Shown here one piece after another: positions 22,299 to 33,413 of a DNA stretch of 64,000 nucleotides. Every line of letters begins with the position of its first letter. Position 1 is the stretch's first letter. The notes below the pieces were generated by a model. It had not been told where the DNA came from. It saw nothing but the letters and a program-made list of their open reading frames with translations, and ran no database searches. The stretch covers positions 1-64,000 of the forward strand of contig NZ_JACCKA010000088.1 of the NCBI RefSeq assembly GCF_013425525.1. Direction: 5' to 3'. A program made the translations under genes and the position numbers. The stretch comes from Luteimonas salinisoli (GTDB lineage Bacteria > Pseudomonadota > Gammaproteobacteria > Xanthomonadales > Xanthomonadaceae).

Positions 22299-23666
22299 TC
22301 AATCGCCGCCGGCGACGGTCATCCGGCCGATCATGATGGAACCGGTGCGTATGTGAGAGCGCGGATCGACGTCGTTGCCCACCGCCTCGACACCGCCGAA
22401 CATCGCCCGCAGGTTGCCGGCCACGGTGATCCCGTCCACCGCATGGGCGACCGCGCCGTCCTCGACCCAGAGCCCGGAAGCGCCGCGCGAATAGTCGCCG
22501 GTCACCGGGTTGACGCCCTGCCCCATCAGTTCCGTCACCACCAGGCCGCGGCCCATCCCGCGTACCAGCTCCTCGAAGCCGCCGGCGTTGGACGCCACCT
22601 CGATGTTGTGCACGCCGCCGGCGTTGCCGGTGGTGCGCAGGCCGAGCTTGCGCGCCGCATAGCTGCCGAGCACGTAGCGCTGCAGCACGCCGTCCTCGAC
22701 CAGCGGCGACTCGCGCGTGGCCACGCCGTCGTCGTCGAAGCTGGTGGAGCGGAAGCCGCGCATCAGGAACGGCCGTTCGCGGATCGTCATCCATTCCGGG
22801 AACAGCCGCTCGCCGACGCTGTCGAGCAGGAAGCTCGCGCGCCGGTATTGCGCACCGCCAGAGACCGCACCGAGCAGGTGGCCGACCAGGGAGCGCGCCA
22901 TCTCCGCAGCGAACAACACCGGGTACTTCCCGGTCGGCACCGGGCGCGGATCCAGCCGCGCCAACGCCCGTTGCGCGGCCTTGCGCCCGATCGCGACCGG
23001 CGCATCGAGGTCGCCCTCGGCAAGGCCGATGCTGTACCAGCCGTCGCGCTGCATCCGATCGCCGCGCCCGGCGATCAGTCCGCAGCCGATGCTGTGCTGG
23101 GTGTCGCGATCGACACCGGTGAAGCCGTGGGAATTGGCATACACCGAAAGCGACTCGCCGCTGCCGACGGATGCACCGTCGGAGTTGGCGATCCGTGCGT
23201 CGTAGTCGCGTCCGCCGGCCTCGCAGGCCAGAGCCAGCGCGGCGGCGCGCTCGGCGTCGAGCGCCCACGGATGCCAGGTGTCGAATTGGCGCACTTCGCC
23301 GGCCATCAGCGCCGCGTCGGCAAGTCCGGCGGCCGGATCCTCCTCGGTGAAGCGGGCGATCGCACAGGCCTGCTCGACGGTGGCGCGCAGGCTTTCCTCG
23401 CGCAGGTCGGCGGTGCTCGCGGTGCCCTTCCGGCGACCGAAGTACACCGTCAATCCGATGCCGCGGTCGCGCGTGGCCTCCACCGTCTCCACCTCGCCCA
23501 TGCGCACTCCCACGGTGAGGCCGCGCTCCTCGGTGCACGAAACCTCGACCTGCGAGGCGCCGGCCGCGCGCGCAAGCGCCAGCATCCGCTGGGCGGTCTC
23601 GCGCATCCGCTCCAGGCGCAGCGCGGAATCGTCGGACGTGACGGGCGTGAGGGCGATATCGGTCAT
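22299..23666 (-). CDS. pmbA: Metalloprotease PmbA/TldE
   Basis: Partner of TldD in the TldD/E heterodimeric protease that matures peptide antibiotics and degrades unfolded small proteins. 455 residues from ATG 23666 with AAGGAT upstream. [10 protein letters not shown]-like [32 protein letters not shown] and the C-terminal [19 protein letters not shown] are typical; as expected for the E subunit, the HExxxH zinc motif is absent. Divergent from darP with a 71-base shared promoter region; tldD lies 0.8 kb away. Confidence 0.96.
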   Translation of the reverse strand: MTDIALTPVTSDDSALRLERMRETAQRMLALARAAGASQVEVSCTEERGLTVGVRMGEVETVEATRDRGIGLTVYFGRRKGTASTADLREESLRATVEQACAIARFTEEDPAAGLADAALMAGEVRQFDTWHPWALDAERAAALALACEAGGRDYDARIANSDGASVGSGESLSVYANSHGFTGVDRDTQHSIGCGLIAGRGDRMQRDGWYSIGLAEGDLDAPVAIGRKAAQRALARLDPRPVPTGKYPVLFAAEMARSLVGHLLGAVSGGAQYRRASFLLDSVGERLFPEWMTIRERPFLMRGFRSTSFDDDGVATRESPLVEDGVLQRYVLGSYAARKLGLRTTGNAGGVHNIEVASNAGGFEELVRGMGRGLVVTELMGQGVNPVTGDYSRGASGLWVEDGAVAHAVDGITVAGNLRAMFGGVEAVGNDVDPRSHIRTGSIMIGRMTVAGGD

Positions 23667-23737
23667 CGATGACTTATCCTTGGCTCTGGTTCGGATGGCG
23701 GCTCCGCGTCGCGGCGTCGCCCCCTGCGGAAGGACGC

Positions 23738-24277
23738 ATGCGCGGCATCGACGAAGACAGCGGCGAGTACCTCGGCCCCAGCCGCAGCCAGCAGCGGCGC
23801 GAAGCGCTCGGAGTGCTGGAGCTGGGCGAACGGCTTGCGGCACTGTCGCCGGCGCAACTGCAGCAGCTGCCGCTGCCGGAGGCGCTGCTGGCGCAGGTGC
23901 TGGAGACGCGCAGGATCACCTCGCACATCGCCCGCAAGCGCCAGCTGGCGTTCCTGGCCAAGCAGATGCGGCGCGAAGACGACGCCACCCTGCAGGCGAT
24001 CCGCGACGCCCTGGAAGCCGGCGGCGAGGCGGCGCGCCAGGAAACCGCGCTGCTGCACCGCGCCGAGGCCTGGCGCGAGCGCCTGCTCGCCGACGGCGAT
24101 GCGGCGCTGTCCGAATTGCTGGACGCCCACCCGGCCGTGGACCGCCAGCACCTGCGCCAGCTGGTGCGCAACGCGCTGGAAGAACACCGCCGCGGCAAGC
24201 CGCCGCGGGCGCAGCGCGAGCTGTTCCGGCTGCTGCGCGAGCTGCTGGAGCAGCCGGGAATCGCGAATAGGGAATAG
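23738..24277 (+). CDS. darP: Ribosome biogenesis factor DarP (YjgA, DUF615)
   Basis: Associates with late 50S assembly intermediates. 179 residues from ATG 23738, preceded by GGAAGGA; the frame is open 23 codons further upstream. [40 protein letters not shown] and [15 protein letters not shown] are family hallmarks. The last residues (GIANRE and stop) are encoded by the start of a heptad repeat, so the C-terminus may have been rewritten by the element. Divergent from pmbA. Confidence 0.93.
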   Translation: MRGIDEDSGEYLGPSRSQQRREALGVLELGERLAALSPAQLQQLPLPEALLAQVLETRRITSHIARKRQLAFLAKQMRREDDATLQAIRDALEAGGEAARQETALLHRAEAWRERLLADGDAALSELLDAHPAVDRQHLRQLVRNALEEHRRGKPPRAQRELFRLLRELLEQPGIANRE

Positions 24278-24446
24278 GGAATCGAAAAGCCGAAAAGAAG
24301 GGGTCGAAGAAAAAGGGGTCAGAGTCATTTTTCGGATCGAGATCCTGAATCGACCCGGCATCTTCCTCCGAAAACTGACTCTGACCCCCTTTTTTCCGGG
24401 GCGAGGCGCTTTTTCGAATCGCCAATCGCCAATCTCCCATCACCAG
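24258..24446 (+). repeat. Nested palindromes between darP and tldD
   Basis: Outer element: heptad arm 24258-24287 (GGGAATCGCGAATAGGGAAT...) and an opposing arm 24415-24446 (GAATCGCCAATCGCCAAT...). Inner element 24310-24395: inverted repeat of AAAAAGGGGTCAGAGTCATT (arms 24310-24335 and 24368-24395, one mismatch in the core), with a spacer matching the ispA copy. The inner element appears inserted between the heptad arms. The outer arms encode the end of darP and abut the tldD stop. Confidence 0.88.
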
Positions 24447-25934
24447 TCACGGCTCCTGGGCCTGCGTTCCGCCCACCGTCAGCCGGTCGATCAACAGCGA
24501 AGGCTGCCCGACGCCGACCGGCACGCTCTGGCCGTCCTTGCCGCAGACGCCGACGCCGTCGTCGAGAGCGAAGTCGTTGCCGACCATGGTCACGCGCTGC
24601 ATCGTCTCCGGGCCGTTGCCGATCAGCGTCGCGCCCTTGACCGGCGCGGTGACGCGGCCGTCCTCGATCAGGTACGCCTCGGTGGCCGAGAACACGTACT
24701 TGCCGCTGGTGATGTCGACCTGGCCGCCGCCGAAATTGACCGCGTACAGGCCCTTCTTCACCGAGCGGATCATCTCCTCGCGCTCGTGGGCGCCGCCCAG
24801 CATGTAGGTATTGGTCATCCTCGGCATCACCAGGTGCGCGTACGACTCGCGGCGGCCGTTGCCGGTGGGCCGCGCGCCCATCAGCCGGGCGTTGTGCGTG
24901 TCCTGCATGTAGCCGGCGAGCACGCCGTCCTCGATCAGCGTGGTGCACTGGGTCGGCGTACCCTCGTCGTCGATGTTGAGCGAGCCCCTGCGGGCCTCCA
25001 GGGTGCCGTCGTCGACGATGGTGACGCCCGGCGCGGCCACGCGCTGGCCCATGCGCCCGGCGTAGGTGCTGGTGCCCTTGCGGTTGAAGTCGCCTTCCAG
25101 CCCGTGGCCGACGGCCTCGTGCAGGAGCACCCCGGGCCAGCCGGCGCCCAGCACCACCGGCATCACCCCGGCCGGCGCGTCCACCGCCTCCAGGTTCACC
25201 AGCGCCTGGCGCAATGCCTCGCGCGCAAAGCTCTCCGGACGGTCGGCGGCCAGCAGTTCCGCGTACGAGTAGCGGCCTCCGTAGCCCGCGGAGCCGGATT
25301 CGCGGCGCCCACCCTGCTCGACGATGACCTGCACGTTCAGCCGCACCAGCGGCCGGACGTCTCCGGCCAGCACGCCATCGCTGCGTGCGACCAGCACGGT
25401 GTCCACCACGGCGCTCAGGGCCACGACCACCTGGCGCACCCGCGGGTCGGCGGCGCGCAGCATGCGATCGACCCGGCGCAGCGCTTCCACCTTGACGGCA
25501 CTGCCCAGCGCATCGATCGGATCCTCCGGACGGTACAGCGAACGCCCTGCCCCGGCGACCAGCCCCCGGGCGCCGTGGGCGTTCCCGCTGCGCGCGATCG
25601 CCCGCGCCGAGCCCGCCGCGGCCAGCAGCGCATCGGCATTGATCTCGTCGGAATAGGCGAAGCCGGTCTTCTCGCCGGAGATCGCGCGCACGCCCACGCC
25701 CTGCTCGATCGAGTGGGCCCCGTCCTTGACGATGCCGTCCTCCACCGTCCAGCCCTCGCGCCGGGTGTGCTGGAAGTAGAGGTCGCCGAAATCGACCCCC
25801 GGGCCGAGCAGGGCGGCGAATGCGCGCTCCAGGCCGCGTTCGTCGAGGCCTGCGGGGCCCAGCAGGCGACTGCGGGCGAGCGCGAGCGGGTCCTGCGCGG
25901 CGGCGATGGCGGTCCGGGTCGTGTCGTCGGTCAT
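24447..25934 (-). CDS. tldD: Metalloprotease TldD
   Basis: Catalytic subunit of TldD/TldE. 495 residues from ATG 25934 (frame open 23 codons further). Zinc motif HEAVGH in [20 protein letters not shown] (about residue 275) and the third ligand region [16 protein letters not shown]...; [20 protein letters not shown] closes the barrel. Its stop codon lies at the edge of a heptad repeat arm. Same strand as yhdP, 46 bases downstream of it. Confidence 0.96.
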   Translation of the reverse strand: MTDDTTRTAIAAAQDPLALARSRLLGPAGLDERGLERAFAALLGPGVDFGDLYFQHTRREGWTVEDGIVKDGAHSIEQGVGVRAISGEKTGFAYSDEINADALLAAAGSARAIARSGNAHGARGLVAGAGRSLYRPEDPIDALGSAVKVEALRRVDRMLRAADPRVRQVVVALSAVVDTVLVARSDGVLAGDVRPLVRLNVQVIVEQGGRRESGSAGYGGRYSYAELLAADRPESFAREALRQALVNLEAVDAPAGVMPVVLGAGWPGVLLHEAVGHGLEGDFNRKGTSTYAGRMGQRVAAPGVTIVDDGTLEARRGSLNIDDEGTPTQCTTLIEDGVLAGYMQDTHNARLMGARPTGNGRRESYAHLVMPRMTNTYMLGGAHEREEMIRSVKKGLYAVNFGGGQVDITSGKYVFSATEAYLIEDGRVTAPVKGATLIGNGPETMQRVTMVGNDFALDDGVGVCGKDGQSVPVGVGQPSLLIDRLTVGGTQAQEP

Positions 25935-25980
25935 GGCTCTCGATCTTGGGGTGCGGGATGCGGATGGCAAGCGGCCACGG

Positions 25981-28900
25981 TCAGCCGCCCGATTGCCGGG
26001 CATCGCGATCGGCCACGCGCGGCGGCTCCCGGCGGATCACCTCCACCTTGGGCTCGCTCCACGGGCCAGTGACCCGGTAAGTGGTCGCACCGAGCTCGCC
26101 GAGCGGCTTCCTGAGCACCGCGTTGGCCACCGCGCCGACCGCCGCGCCCACCGGCCCGGCGGCGATCGCGCCGACCGCGGTCAACAGGTTGCCCGATTTC
26201 GGCAGCACGTCGATGGTCTGGTCGTAGGTCCGGGCACGCAGGTCGGCGCTGCCGGCGATGCGGATCTCGGCCGCCGGGCCGTCGATCAGCAGGTCGTCGG
26301 CGCGCGCCCGGCCGCGATCGAATCGGACCTCGCCGGCGATCCGGTTGAAGGCGAAACCCCTCTCGAAGAAGTCGCGGAAATCCAGGGTCAGGCGCCGCGG
26401 CAGCTCGGCGACGCTGAGCAGGCCGAGCACGCGGCCCGCGCCGGGCTCGATCTCGACCAGTTGCCCGTCCTTCACCTTCAGCGCCAGGGTGCCGTTCACG
26501 GCCTCGGCGCGGAACCCGGCGGGGCTGCCCGGCCAGGCCCCGTCCAGCCGCACCTCGCCCTCGCCGCCGCGGATGCGGCCGGCGAGCCCCAGTCCGCCGA
26601 GCAACTCGCCGAAATCCTTGCTGCCGATATCGATCGCCAGGCGGGTCCGGGCGCCGCCGCCGCGGCCCGTCCAGTCGCCGTCCGCATCGATGCGCTGGCG
26701 TGCCGAGCGCGTCTGCAGCTGCTCCACGCGCAACCCGCCCGGTGTCGGGCGGGTACGCAGCGCGGCCTCGCCCAGTTCCACCCCGCGTACGCGCAGGTCG
26801 CCGACCCGCAGGTCGATCGGCGGGATGCGCGCTGGATCCATCGCCTGCGAGGGGTCCGCAGGATCCGCCCGGGGCGCGTCCTCCGGTCGGGGCGCGGAAG
26901 CGCGCGGCCCGGCCGCATCGCGCCAGTGCAGGCGCTGGAACTGCCCGGCGAGCGCGCCAGCGGGTCCGCCCGACAGCGACAGCGCGCCCGCCAGCGCGGG
27001 GCCGTCGAAACGCAGGGTGGTGGCGACGCCTTCGCGGGCGCCGCGAATGGCGGTCTCGGGGAACGCGCCCCCGAGTAGCAGCAGGCGGTCGACCTGCAGG
27101 TCGATGCGCTGCAGGTCGGGCCCGCCGCCCGCATTCGCCGCAGCGGGATCGCCACCGTCGCCGACGCCGGCCGCGGCCACCGCCAGCGCCGCCCATTCCA
27201 GCGCGTCCAGCGCGGCGGTCCGGCCGCCGATGGTCAGGCCGGCGTCCGGCGGCGCGGCCGCCTCGGCGCCACCGAGCATGATGCTGGTGCCGTCGCGCGA
27301 GCGCAGCGCCAGGCGCTCGCCGAGCCGGACCGACAGCTCCCCATCGCCGAGCGGCAGCGGGGTCTCGATGCGACTGGGCAGCGCCGCCGCCGCCGGCTTG
27401 TCCAGGGGCGCGGGCAGCTGCAGGGCGGTGCCGGCCAGCTCGGACGCCATGTGCAGGCGTGCCGGTGCGGACGGCCGCCCCGGGGGCGCGGAAGCCGGGA
27501 CCGCCACCGCAACGGTCCAGTCGGAAACGCCGCGCACGTGCGGCCGCAGCCAGGCGAGTTCCGGCGCCTGCGCCAGCAGCTCGGCCGCATCCAGCGGGGC
27601 GTGCAGCTCGCCCTCGAAGGCCTGGGCAGGATCGCGCACATGCCCTGCTCCGGCGCGCAGCACCAGGGTGCCGGGCCGGCCCTGCTGCAGGGCCGTCAGG
27701 CGCTCGGCGGCGAAACCGTGCTCATCGTAGCGAGCCTCGCCGCGCACTTCGTCCAGAACCAGGCCCCATTCCGGCATCCGCGCACGCGCGCCGTGCAGCT
27801 GCACGCGGCCGTCGATGCGCGGCCCGCCACCGCCGCCGTGCAGCGGCAGCGTCATCGCGAAGCTCGCATCGGCGGCGCCGGCCACTGCCAGCTGGTCGAG
27901 CGCTCCGCCCCTCAGGCCCTGCAGCGGGCTCTCGCGCAACAGCGCCAGCAGCGCAGCCGCATCGGTGCCGGTCCGCGCCTCCACCTGCAGCAGCGCGCGG
28001 CCGAAGCGCGGGATGCCGCCCTCGAGCCCGCTGAAGGCCACCTTGCCGAGCGCGCCGCGCCCGCGCACGTCGAAGCCGTCGGCGATGAACCGCACCGTGC
28101 CGGAAAGTCCCTGCGCAGCGGGCCAGTCTGGCTGGAACTTCAGCTCCACCCCGTCCAGCTCCGCCTCGGCGTGGAACAGGCCCGGCGCCGGGACCGAGCC
28201 CGCCGCCCGGAACGGCCAATCGTCGAGGTCGCCCGAGACCACAGCACGCGCGTTGCGCACCATGCCGTCGACGAGCGCCGAATCGAGCCAGTCGATCGTC
28301 GCCTCGGACATTTCATGGCGAATCCAGAAGCGCTTCGCCACCGACACGTGCGCATCGTCCAGACGGGCGGCCAGATCGATGCGCGGCCGGCCGGCGCCGA
28401 AACGCAGGCCGCCACGGAGGTCGGCACCGTAGCCGCGGCCGTCGATCCGCAGCGCCGGCGTCTGCACCTGCCAGTGGCCGTCGTCGCGCCAGGCCACCAG
28501 GTCGCCGCGCAGGGCGATGTCGTGCGCCTCGCCGAACCCGCTGGGCCAGTCCACGCGCACCCCGGCGTCGGGATCGAACGAAAGCACCAGGCCGTCGCCG
28601 CTGCCGTGCAGCGCCCCTTTCACGCCCTGCATCCCGGGGCGGTCGCCGACGCTGGCGAAGGCCAGGTCTTCGATGCGCGCGTGCAGCCGCAGCGCACCGC
28701 CGCGCATGCCGGCGAGCTCGACATCGCCCAGTACCGCGGCGGGCCGCGCCCGGCGCAGCCAGTCGCGCAGGCCGGCCGGGATCCGGTCGCTGAGTGCCAG
28801 CAGCGCCAGCGCCGGCCCGGCGTCGAGGCGCTCGGCGGCGAAGGCGTAGCGCTCGCCGGCCGCCAGCAGCAGCCCGTCGAGCGATCGTTCTTCGCCATCG

Positions 28901-29850
28901 TCGCCGGCGATGCGCAGCAGCGGTACGTCGATGCGCCAGCCGCCGCCGGTATCGACCCAGTGCAACTGCGTGCGGATCGCTGCGAAATCGACGCGCGACG
29001 GCGCTCCGCCGGCGGTGCGGGTCGAGCGCAGCCCGACCTCCTCCAGCGTCGCGCGCAGGCCGAGCGCGGTGATGCGATGGCCGCGCAGCGTCGCCCATGC
29101 CTCGGCACGGCCGTGGCCGTCGTCGACGGCGACTCCGGCGTAGCGCATCAGCGGGGCCCAGCGATCGAGGTCGGCGTCGCGTAGCGCGGCGTAGGCGCGG
29201 CCGTCGCCCCCGTCGCGCTCCAGGTCGAACGCCGCGTGGACGGGCGCGCGGTCGTCGGCCATCCAGGCGCGCGCGGCCGCCCGCACCCGGCGGCCGTCCA
29301 CGCGCAGGCGCAGATCGATCCGCGGCACCGTGGCGTCGATGTCCAGCTCCGGGGCCAGCACGGTCAGGCTGCCGCCGATCACATGCAGCTCGCCGAGCCG
29401 CTCCAGCGCCGCGAAGCGGTCGTCGTCAGCCCGGTCGTGTCCCGGCAGGCCGCGTACGCTCCAGCGCCCGTCGCCGTCGCGCTCGAGGGTCAGCGCGAGA
29501 TCGCGCAGGCGCAACTCGGTCAGCGAGCGCCCCGGCAGCAGCCCGGCATACTGCGCGACCAGGATCTCGGCGGCACCGACCTGCACCGCATCCTCGCCGC
29601 TGCCGATGCGCAGACCGTCCAGGCGCAACAGCGGCCCGCGCCTGGTCCACTCGGTCTCCAGCCTGTCGAATCCGATCTTGCGGCCGACGCGCTCGCCGAG
29701 CCAGTCCGCGACGCGATCGGGATGCCGCTCCACCAGCGGCAGCATCTGGCTGGTGATGCCGGCGGTCAGCGCCATCAACACCAGCACCACGGCCAGTCCC
29801 AGCCACAGCACGCGGCGCAGCGCCCGCAGACGATGGCGCAGCAGGCTCAC
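25981..29850 (-). CDS. yhdP: AsmA-like YhdP family protein (DUF3971)
   Basis: Large bridge-like protein thought to move phospholipids from inner to outer membrane, partly redundant with TamB and YdbH. 1289 residues from GTG 29850: one N-terminal TM ([19 protein letters not shown]), a long repetitive beta-rich periplasmic part with the DUF3971 signature ([24 protein letters not shown]), and an AsmA-like C-terminus ([28 protein letters not shown]). An upstream GTG (29955) in the heptad repeat is less likely. A 19-base perfect hairpin (29851-29869) directly abuts the chosen start and no ribosome binding site is obvious, so the start is uncertain. Confidence 0.92.
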   Translation of the reverse strand: MSLLRHRLRALRRVLWLGLAVVLVLMALTAGITSQMLPLVERHPDRVADWLGERVGRKIGFDRLETEWTRRGPLLRLDGLRIGSGEDAVQVGAAEILVAQYAGLLPGRSLTELRLRDLALTLERDGDGRWSVRGLPGHDRADDDRFAALERLGELHVIGGSLTVLAPELDIDATVPRIDLRLRVDGRRVRAAARAWMADDRAPVHAAFDLERDGGDGRAYAALRDADLDRWAPLMRYAGVAVDDGHGRAEAWATLRGHRITALGLRATLEEVGLRSTRTAGGAPSRVDFAAIRTQLHWVDTGGGWRIDVPLLRIAGDDGEERSLDGLLLAAGERYAFAAERLDAGPALALLALSDRIPAGLRDWLRRARPAAVLGDVELAGMRGGALRLHARIEDLAFASVGDRPGMQGVKGALHGSGDGLVLSFDPDAGVRVDWPSGFGEAHDIALRGDLVAWRDDGHWQVQTPALRIDGRGYGADLRGGLRFGAGRPRIDLAARLDDAHVSVAKRFWIRHEMSEATIDWLDSALVDGMVRNARAVVSGDLDDWPFRAAGSVPAPGLFHAEAELDGVELKFQPDWPAAQGLSGTVRFIADGFDVRGRGALGKVAFSGLEGGIPRFGRALLQVEARTGTDAAALLALLRESPLQGLRGGALDQLAVAGAADASFAMTLPLHGGGGGPRIDGRVQLHGARARMPEWGLVLDEVRGEARYDEHGFAAERLTALQQGRPGTLVLRAGAGHVRDPAQAFEGELHAPLDAAELLAQAPELAWLRPHVRGVSDWTVAVAVPASAPPGRPSAPARLHMASELAGTALQLPAPLDKPAAAALPSRIETPLPLGDGELSVRLGERLALRSRDGTSIMLGGAEAAAPPDAGLTIGGRTAALDALEWAALAVAAAGVGDGGDPAAANAGGGPDLQRIDLQVDRLLLLGGAFPETAIRGAREGVATTLRFDGPALAGALSLSGGPAGALAGQFQRLHWRDAAGPRASAPRPEDAPRADPADPSQAMDPARIPPIDLRVGDLRVRGVELGEAALRTRPTPGGLRVEQLQTRSARQRIDADGDWTGRGGGARTRLAIDIGSKDFGELLGGLGLAGRIRGGEGEVRLDGAWPGSPAGFRAEAVNGTLALKVKDGQLVEIEPGAGRVLGLLSVAELPRRLTLDFRDFFERGFAFNRIAGEVRFDRGRARADDLLIDGPAAEIRIAGSADLRARTYDQTIDVLPKSGNLLTAVGAIAAGPVGAAVGAVANAVLRKPLGELGATTYRVTGPWSEPKVEVIRREPPRVADRDARQSGG

Positions 29851-29877
29851 CGGCGCGCTTCGCGCGCCGGTGGCGCC

Positions 29878-30013
29878 GGGAATCGGGAACCGGGAATCGG
29901 GAATCGGAAAAGCGCTGTCGAGGAGTGCCTGGGAACGTCGATTCCCCGCTTGCACGATCCGGGAGCATCGACATGGACCTGCCCATTCCCGATCCCCGAT
30001 TCCCGATTCCCGG
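29878..30013 (+). repeat. Heptad palindrome between rng and yhdP
   Basis: Left arm 29878-29907 (GGGAATCGGGAACCGGGAAT...) and right arm about 29983-30013 (CCATTCCCGATCCCCGATTC...) are near-perfect reverse complements with a 7-base period, separated by about 75 bases. Same family as the dnaE insertion. It fills the whole gap between rng and yhdP. Confidence 0.88.
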
Positions 30014-30015
30014 CC

Positions 30016-31506
30016 CTAGAGCAGCACGACATCGAACTGTTCCTGCAGGTACTGCTCGTCGGGCTGGAAGCGGATCGACTTGCCCAGGAACTCCTCGAGC
30101 TCGGCCACCGCCGCCGATTCCTCGTCGGTGATGCGCGCCACCACCTTGGGCGAGGCGATCACCAGCAGCCGCGCCGCCTCGAACTGGCGCACCGCCCGGG
30201 TGATCTCGCGGAAGATCTCGTAGGTCACCGTTTCCGAGGTCTTGAGCATGCCGCGACCGCCGCAGGCGTGGCACGGCTCGCTGAGCTGGCGCTGCAGGCT
30301 CTCCACGGTGCGCTTGCGGGTCATCTCCACCAGGCCCAGCGGCGAGAAGTCGTACACCGTGGTCTTGGCATGGTCGCGCGCCAGCGACTTCTCCAGCGTG
30401 CGCAATACCTGGCGGCGGTGCTCCGGATCGACCATGTCGATGAAGTCGATGATGATGATTCCGCCCAGGTTGCGCAGCCGCAGCTGGCGCGCCACCGCCT
30501 GCGCGGCCTCGAGGTTGGTCCGGTAGACGGTTTCCTCGAGATTGCGCTGGCCCAGGAACGAGCCGGTGTTGACGTCGACCGTGGTCATGGCCTCGGTCTG
30601 GTCGATGACCAGGTAGCCGCCCGACTTGAGCGGCACCTCCTTGTCCAGCGCGCGCTGGATCTCGTCCTCGACGCCGTACAGGTCGAACACCGGCCGCTCG
30701 CCGCCGTAGTGCTCGATCTTCTCGGCCAGGCCGGGCATGTACTGGGCGGCGAAGGTGCGCAGGCGCTGCCAGGTTTCGCGCGAGTCGACCTTCACCTTCT
30801 CCACGTCGCGCCGCATCAGGTCGCGTACGGCACGCATCGGCAGGGTGAGATCCTCGTACACGCAGGCGCCAACGCGCGCTTCGCGCACCTGCTGCTCGAC
30901 CAGGGCCCAGACCCGCGCCAGGTAGGCGATGTCCTCGGCCAGCGCCTCGGCCGGCTGGCCCTCGGCGTTGGTCCGCACGATGTAGCCGTGGCTGGAGCCG
31001 GCCAGCGCCAGTTCGGCCACCAGGCCCTTGAGCCGCGCGCGCTCGGCCTCGTCCTCGATCCGCGCCGAGACCCCGACCACGCTCGACTGCGGCAGCAGCA
31101 CCAGGTAGCGCGAGGGAATGCTGATCTGGGTGGTCAGGCGGGCGCCCTTGGAGCCGATCGGCTCCTTGACCACCTGCACCACCACGTCCTGGCCCTCGCG
31201 CAGCAGCTCGGCGATCGGCAGCACCGGCGGCGGCACCGACAGCGCCGCCGGCTCGCCTTCGATCTCGGCCGGGGGCAGGGATCGCATCACGTCGTTGGCG
31301 TGCAGGAACGCGGCGCGGTCCAGGCCGATCTCGACGAACGCCGCCTGCATCCCGGGCATCACCCGCTGCACCCTGCCCTTGTAGATGTTGCCGACCACGC
31401 CGCGGCTCCAGCCGCGCTCGATGTGCAGTTCCTGCAGCATGCCGTTCTCGACCACCGCAACGCGGGTCTCGCGCGGGGTCACGTTGACCAGGATCTCCTC
31501 GGTCAC
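30016..31506 (-). CDS. rng: Ribonuclease G
   Basis: Endoribonuclease that trims the 16S rRNA 5' end and takes part in mRNA decay. 496 residues, RNase G length (no long RNase E tail). N-terminal S1 domain ([21 protein letters not shown]), the catalytic DNase-I-like region with [11 protein letters not shown] (catalytic Asp), and the zinc link [12 protein letters not shown] start overlaps the maf stop by ATGA, so the two are translationally coupled. Confidence 0.96.
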   Translation of the reverse strand: MTEEILVNVTPRETRVAVVENGMLQELHIERGWSRGVVGNIYKGRVQRVMPGMQAAFVEIGLDRAAFLHANDVMRSLPPAEIEGEPAALSVPPPVLPIAELLREGQDVVVQVVKEPIGSKGARLTTQISIPSRYLVLLPQSSVVGVSARIEDEAERARLKGLVAELALAGSSHGYIVRTNAEGQPAEALAEDIAYLARVWALVEQQVREARVGACVYEDLTLPMRAVRDLMRRDVEKVKVDSRETWQRLRTFAAQYMPGLAEKIEHYGGERPVFDLYGVEDEIQRALDKEVPLKSGGYLVIDQTEAMTTVDVNTGSFLGQRNLEETVYRTNLEAAQAVARQLRLRNLGGIIIIDFIDMVDPEHRRQVLRTLEKSLARDHAKTTVYDFSPLGLVEMTRKRTVESLQRQLSEPCHACGGRGMLKTSETVTYEIFREITRAVRQFEAARLLVIASPKVVARITDEESAAVAELEEFLGKSIRFQPDEQYLQEQFDVVLL

Positions 31507-32141
31507 GGCGCCGCCATCCCGGCATCGGCGGCGATGTCCGCGATGGCGCCAGCGCCGATGTCGGCATCCACGGGAAGCAGGCCGGCGGCGCGAAGCAGGC
31601 GGTCCGTCTCGAACAGCGGCAGCCCCATCACGGCCGAATAGCTGCCTTCCAGTCGCTCGACGAACGCCTCGGCCGCGCCCTGGATGGCGTAGGCGCCGGC
31701 CTTGCCCATGGCCTCGTCTCCGGCGACGTAGGCGGCGATGCGCGCCTCGGACAGCGGCGCGAAGCGCACCCGCGTCACCGCGACCGCCTCGCGCTCGGTA
31801 TCCGCCGCGGCGAGGACGACCGCGGAGATCGCCAGATGGTCACGCCCCGACAGCCGTCGCAGCATCGACGCGGCATCATCGCGGTCGACGGGCTTGCCGA
31901 ACACCACGTCGTCCAGCACCACCTCGGTGTCCGCACCGAGCACGGCGGGTCCTCCGCCGGCGGCGCCGAGCATCCGTAACCCGGCGCGCGCCTTGTCGCG
32001 CGCCACCCGGCGCACGTAGGCTTCGGGCGACTCGCCAGCCGCGCGCACTTCCGGGACGTCGACGTGAAGGGGCACGAACGGCACGCCGAGGCGCTCCAGG
32101 AGTTCGCGGCGGCGGGGGGATTTCGAGGCGAGATGCAGCAT
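31503..32141 (-). CDS. maf: Maf-family nucleoside triphosphate pyrophosphatase (YhdE type)
   Basis: Hydrolyses non-canonical or dTTP/UTP nucleotides to monophosphates. 212 residues from ATG 32141 (a GTG two codons earlier is possible). [32 protein letters not shown] and [21 protein letters not shown] are the family motifs, the last favouring the YhdE (dTTPase/UTPase) branch. C-terminal Ala-rich tail is a little long. Divergent from the SIMPL gene, coupled to rng. Confidence 0.94.
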   Translation of the reverse strand: MLHLASKSPRRRELLERLGVPFVPLHVDVPEVRAAGESPEAYVRRVARDKARAGLRMLGAAGGGPAVLGADTEVVLDDVVFGKPVDRDDAASMLRRLSGRDHLAISAVVLAAADTEREAVAVTRVRFAPLSEARIAAYVAGDEAMGKAGAYAIQGAAEAFVERLEGSYSAVMGLPLFETDRLLRAAGLLPVDADIGAGAIADIAADAGMAAP

Positions 32142-32263
32142 CCGCACAGGATACCCCGCAGCCCCGGCGCGACCGCGCCTTCGCCCGCTTCGACCCCGTT
32201 CCGGCTCACGACCCGTTCACCGGTTGGATTCGACCCTGTCCCCCATCGATCGAGGAGATCCGC

Positions 32264-33001
32264 ATGACCCGTCACGCCCTGTTGCCCCTGCTGCTGGCCG
32301 CCGCGCTGGCCGCCCCCGCCGCCGTCGCCGTCGCGCAAACACCGACCGGCCCCCAGGCCGCCGTCACCGACGGCACCCTGCTTTCGGTCTCGGCCCAGGC
32401 CGAGGCCAGCCGGGTTCCCGACGTGGCCACCCTCTCGGCCGGCGTGGTCACCCAGGCGCCCGATGCCAATGCCGCGCTGCGCGCCAACGCCGCGCAGATG
32501 CAGCAGCTGATGGCGGCGGTGCGCAAGGCCGGCATCGCCGAGAAGGACACCCAGACCAGCGGCCTGAACGTCCACCCCCAATACCGCCACGATGGCGACA
32601 AAGCGCCGACCATCACCGGCTACCAGGCCAGCAATACCGTTTCGCTGAAGGTCCGCGACATCGGCTCGCTGGGCGACGTGCTCGACGCCCTGGTCGCCAG
32701 CGGCGCCAACCAGGTGAACGGACCCAGCTTCGAGATCGACCAGCCCGACGAAGCCTACGACGAGGCGCGCCGCGCCGCCCTGGTCAAGGCGCGCGAGCGT
32801 GCGGACATGTATGCCGAATCCCTGGGCCTGCGCGTGCGCCGCATCGTCAGCATCAGCGAAGGCGGCGGGTTCATGCCGCCGCCGAGGCCGATGATGCGGA
32901 TGCAGGCCGAGGCGATGGACATGGCGGCCTCCAGCCCGGTCTCGCCCGGCGAGAGCACGCTGACCGCCAATCTCGACGTCGTCTTCGAACTGGGACGCTG
33001 A
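32264..33001 (+). CDS. SIMPL-domain (DUF541) periplasmic protein
   Basis: 245 residues from ATG 32264, preceded by an excellent GAGGAGAT ribosome binding site. Signal peptide (residues 1-25, cleavage after AVAVA). SIMPL domain: LLSVSAQAEASRVPDVATLS, QTSGLNVHPQYRH, GYQASNTVSLKVRDI, EARRAALVKARERADMYAESLGL and LTANLDVVFEL. Family members (e.g. YggE) form periplasmic oligomers and are linked to oxidative stress, but no activity is established. A Met/Pro-rich stretch (FMPPPRPMMRMQAEAMDM, about residues 205-222) is notable and could bind metal. Confidence 0.93.
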   Translation: MTRHALLPLLLAAALAAPAAVAVAQTPTGPQAAVTDGTLLSVSAQAEASRVPDVATLSAGVVTQAPDANAALRANAAQMQQLMAAVRKAGIAEKDTQTSGLNVHPQYRHDGDKAPTITGYQASNTVSLKVRDIGSLGDVLDALVASGANQVNGPSFEIDQPDEAYDEARRAALVKARERADMYAESLGLRVRRIVSISEGGGFMPPPRPMMRMQAEAMDMAASSPVSPGESTLTANLDVVFELGR

Positions 33002-33002
33002 C

Positions 33003-33194
33003 GTGACTCCGGAAAAGAACCCCGACAAGTCCACCCCCGCCGGCCGCGACGACGACAAGTCGGGCTACGCCGAACGTCTGCCACGCGACCGCGACGACGC
33101 GCGCAACGTCGGCAAGCCGCCGAAGACCGATCCGGACGCCGGGGGCCTGGAGCGCGATCCCGAGGACGATGCGGATCCGGCCGAGGACGACTGA
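33003..33194 (+). CDS. Small acidic hydrophilic protein (hypothetical)
   Basis: 63 residues from a GTG one base after the SIMPL stop. Very rich in D, E, K, P (ends GGLERDPEDDADPAEDD), no hydrophobic segment, likely disordered. Tight spacing to the SIMPL gene argues for a real co-translated ORF, but there is no recognisable family and no clear ribosome binding site other than what precedes the upstream gene's end. Confidence 0.45.
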   Translation: MTPEKNPDKSTPAGRDDDKSGYAERLPRDRDDARNVGKPPKTDPDAGGLERDPEDDADPAEDD

Positions 33195-33413
33195 CCGCGT
33201 CCGCGCGGACACCGGTGGCAGGCGACGGGCGGAAGCGGCGAGGCGACCGCCCGTCGCTTTCGCCACGCCGGCCGTCCGCGCGCGGCTTGCCTGAACCGCC
33301 CCGCCGGCGCAGCGTGAAACCGCTGTCGAGCCGGTCGCCGGATGCGGAACCGCCTGACCCCGCACCGCCCGTCCGGCCGTTGTCCGTCACGCACGACAAC
33401 CCGGAGGTGGATC

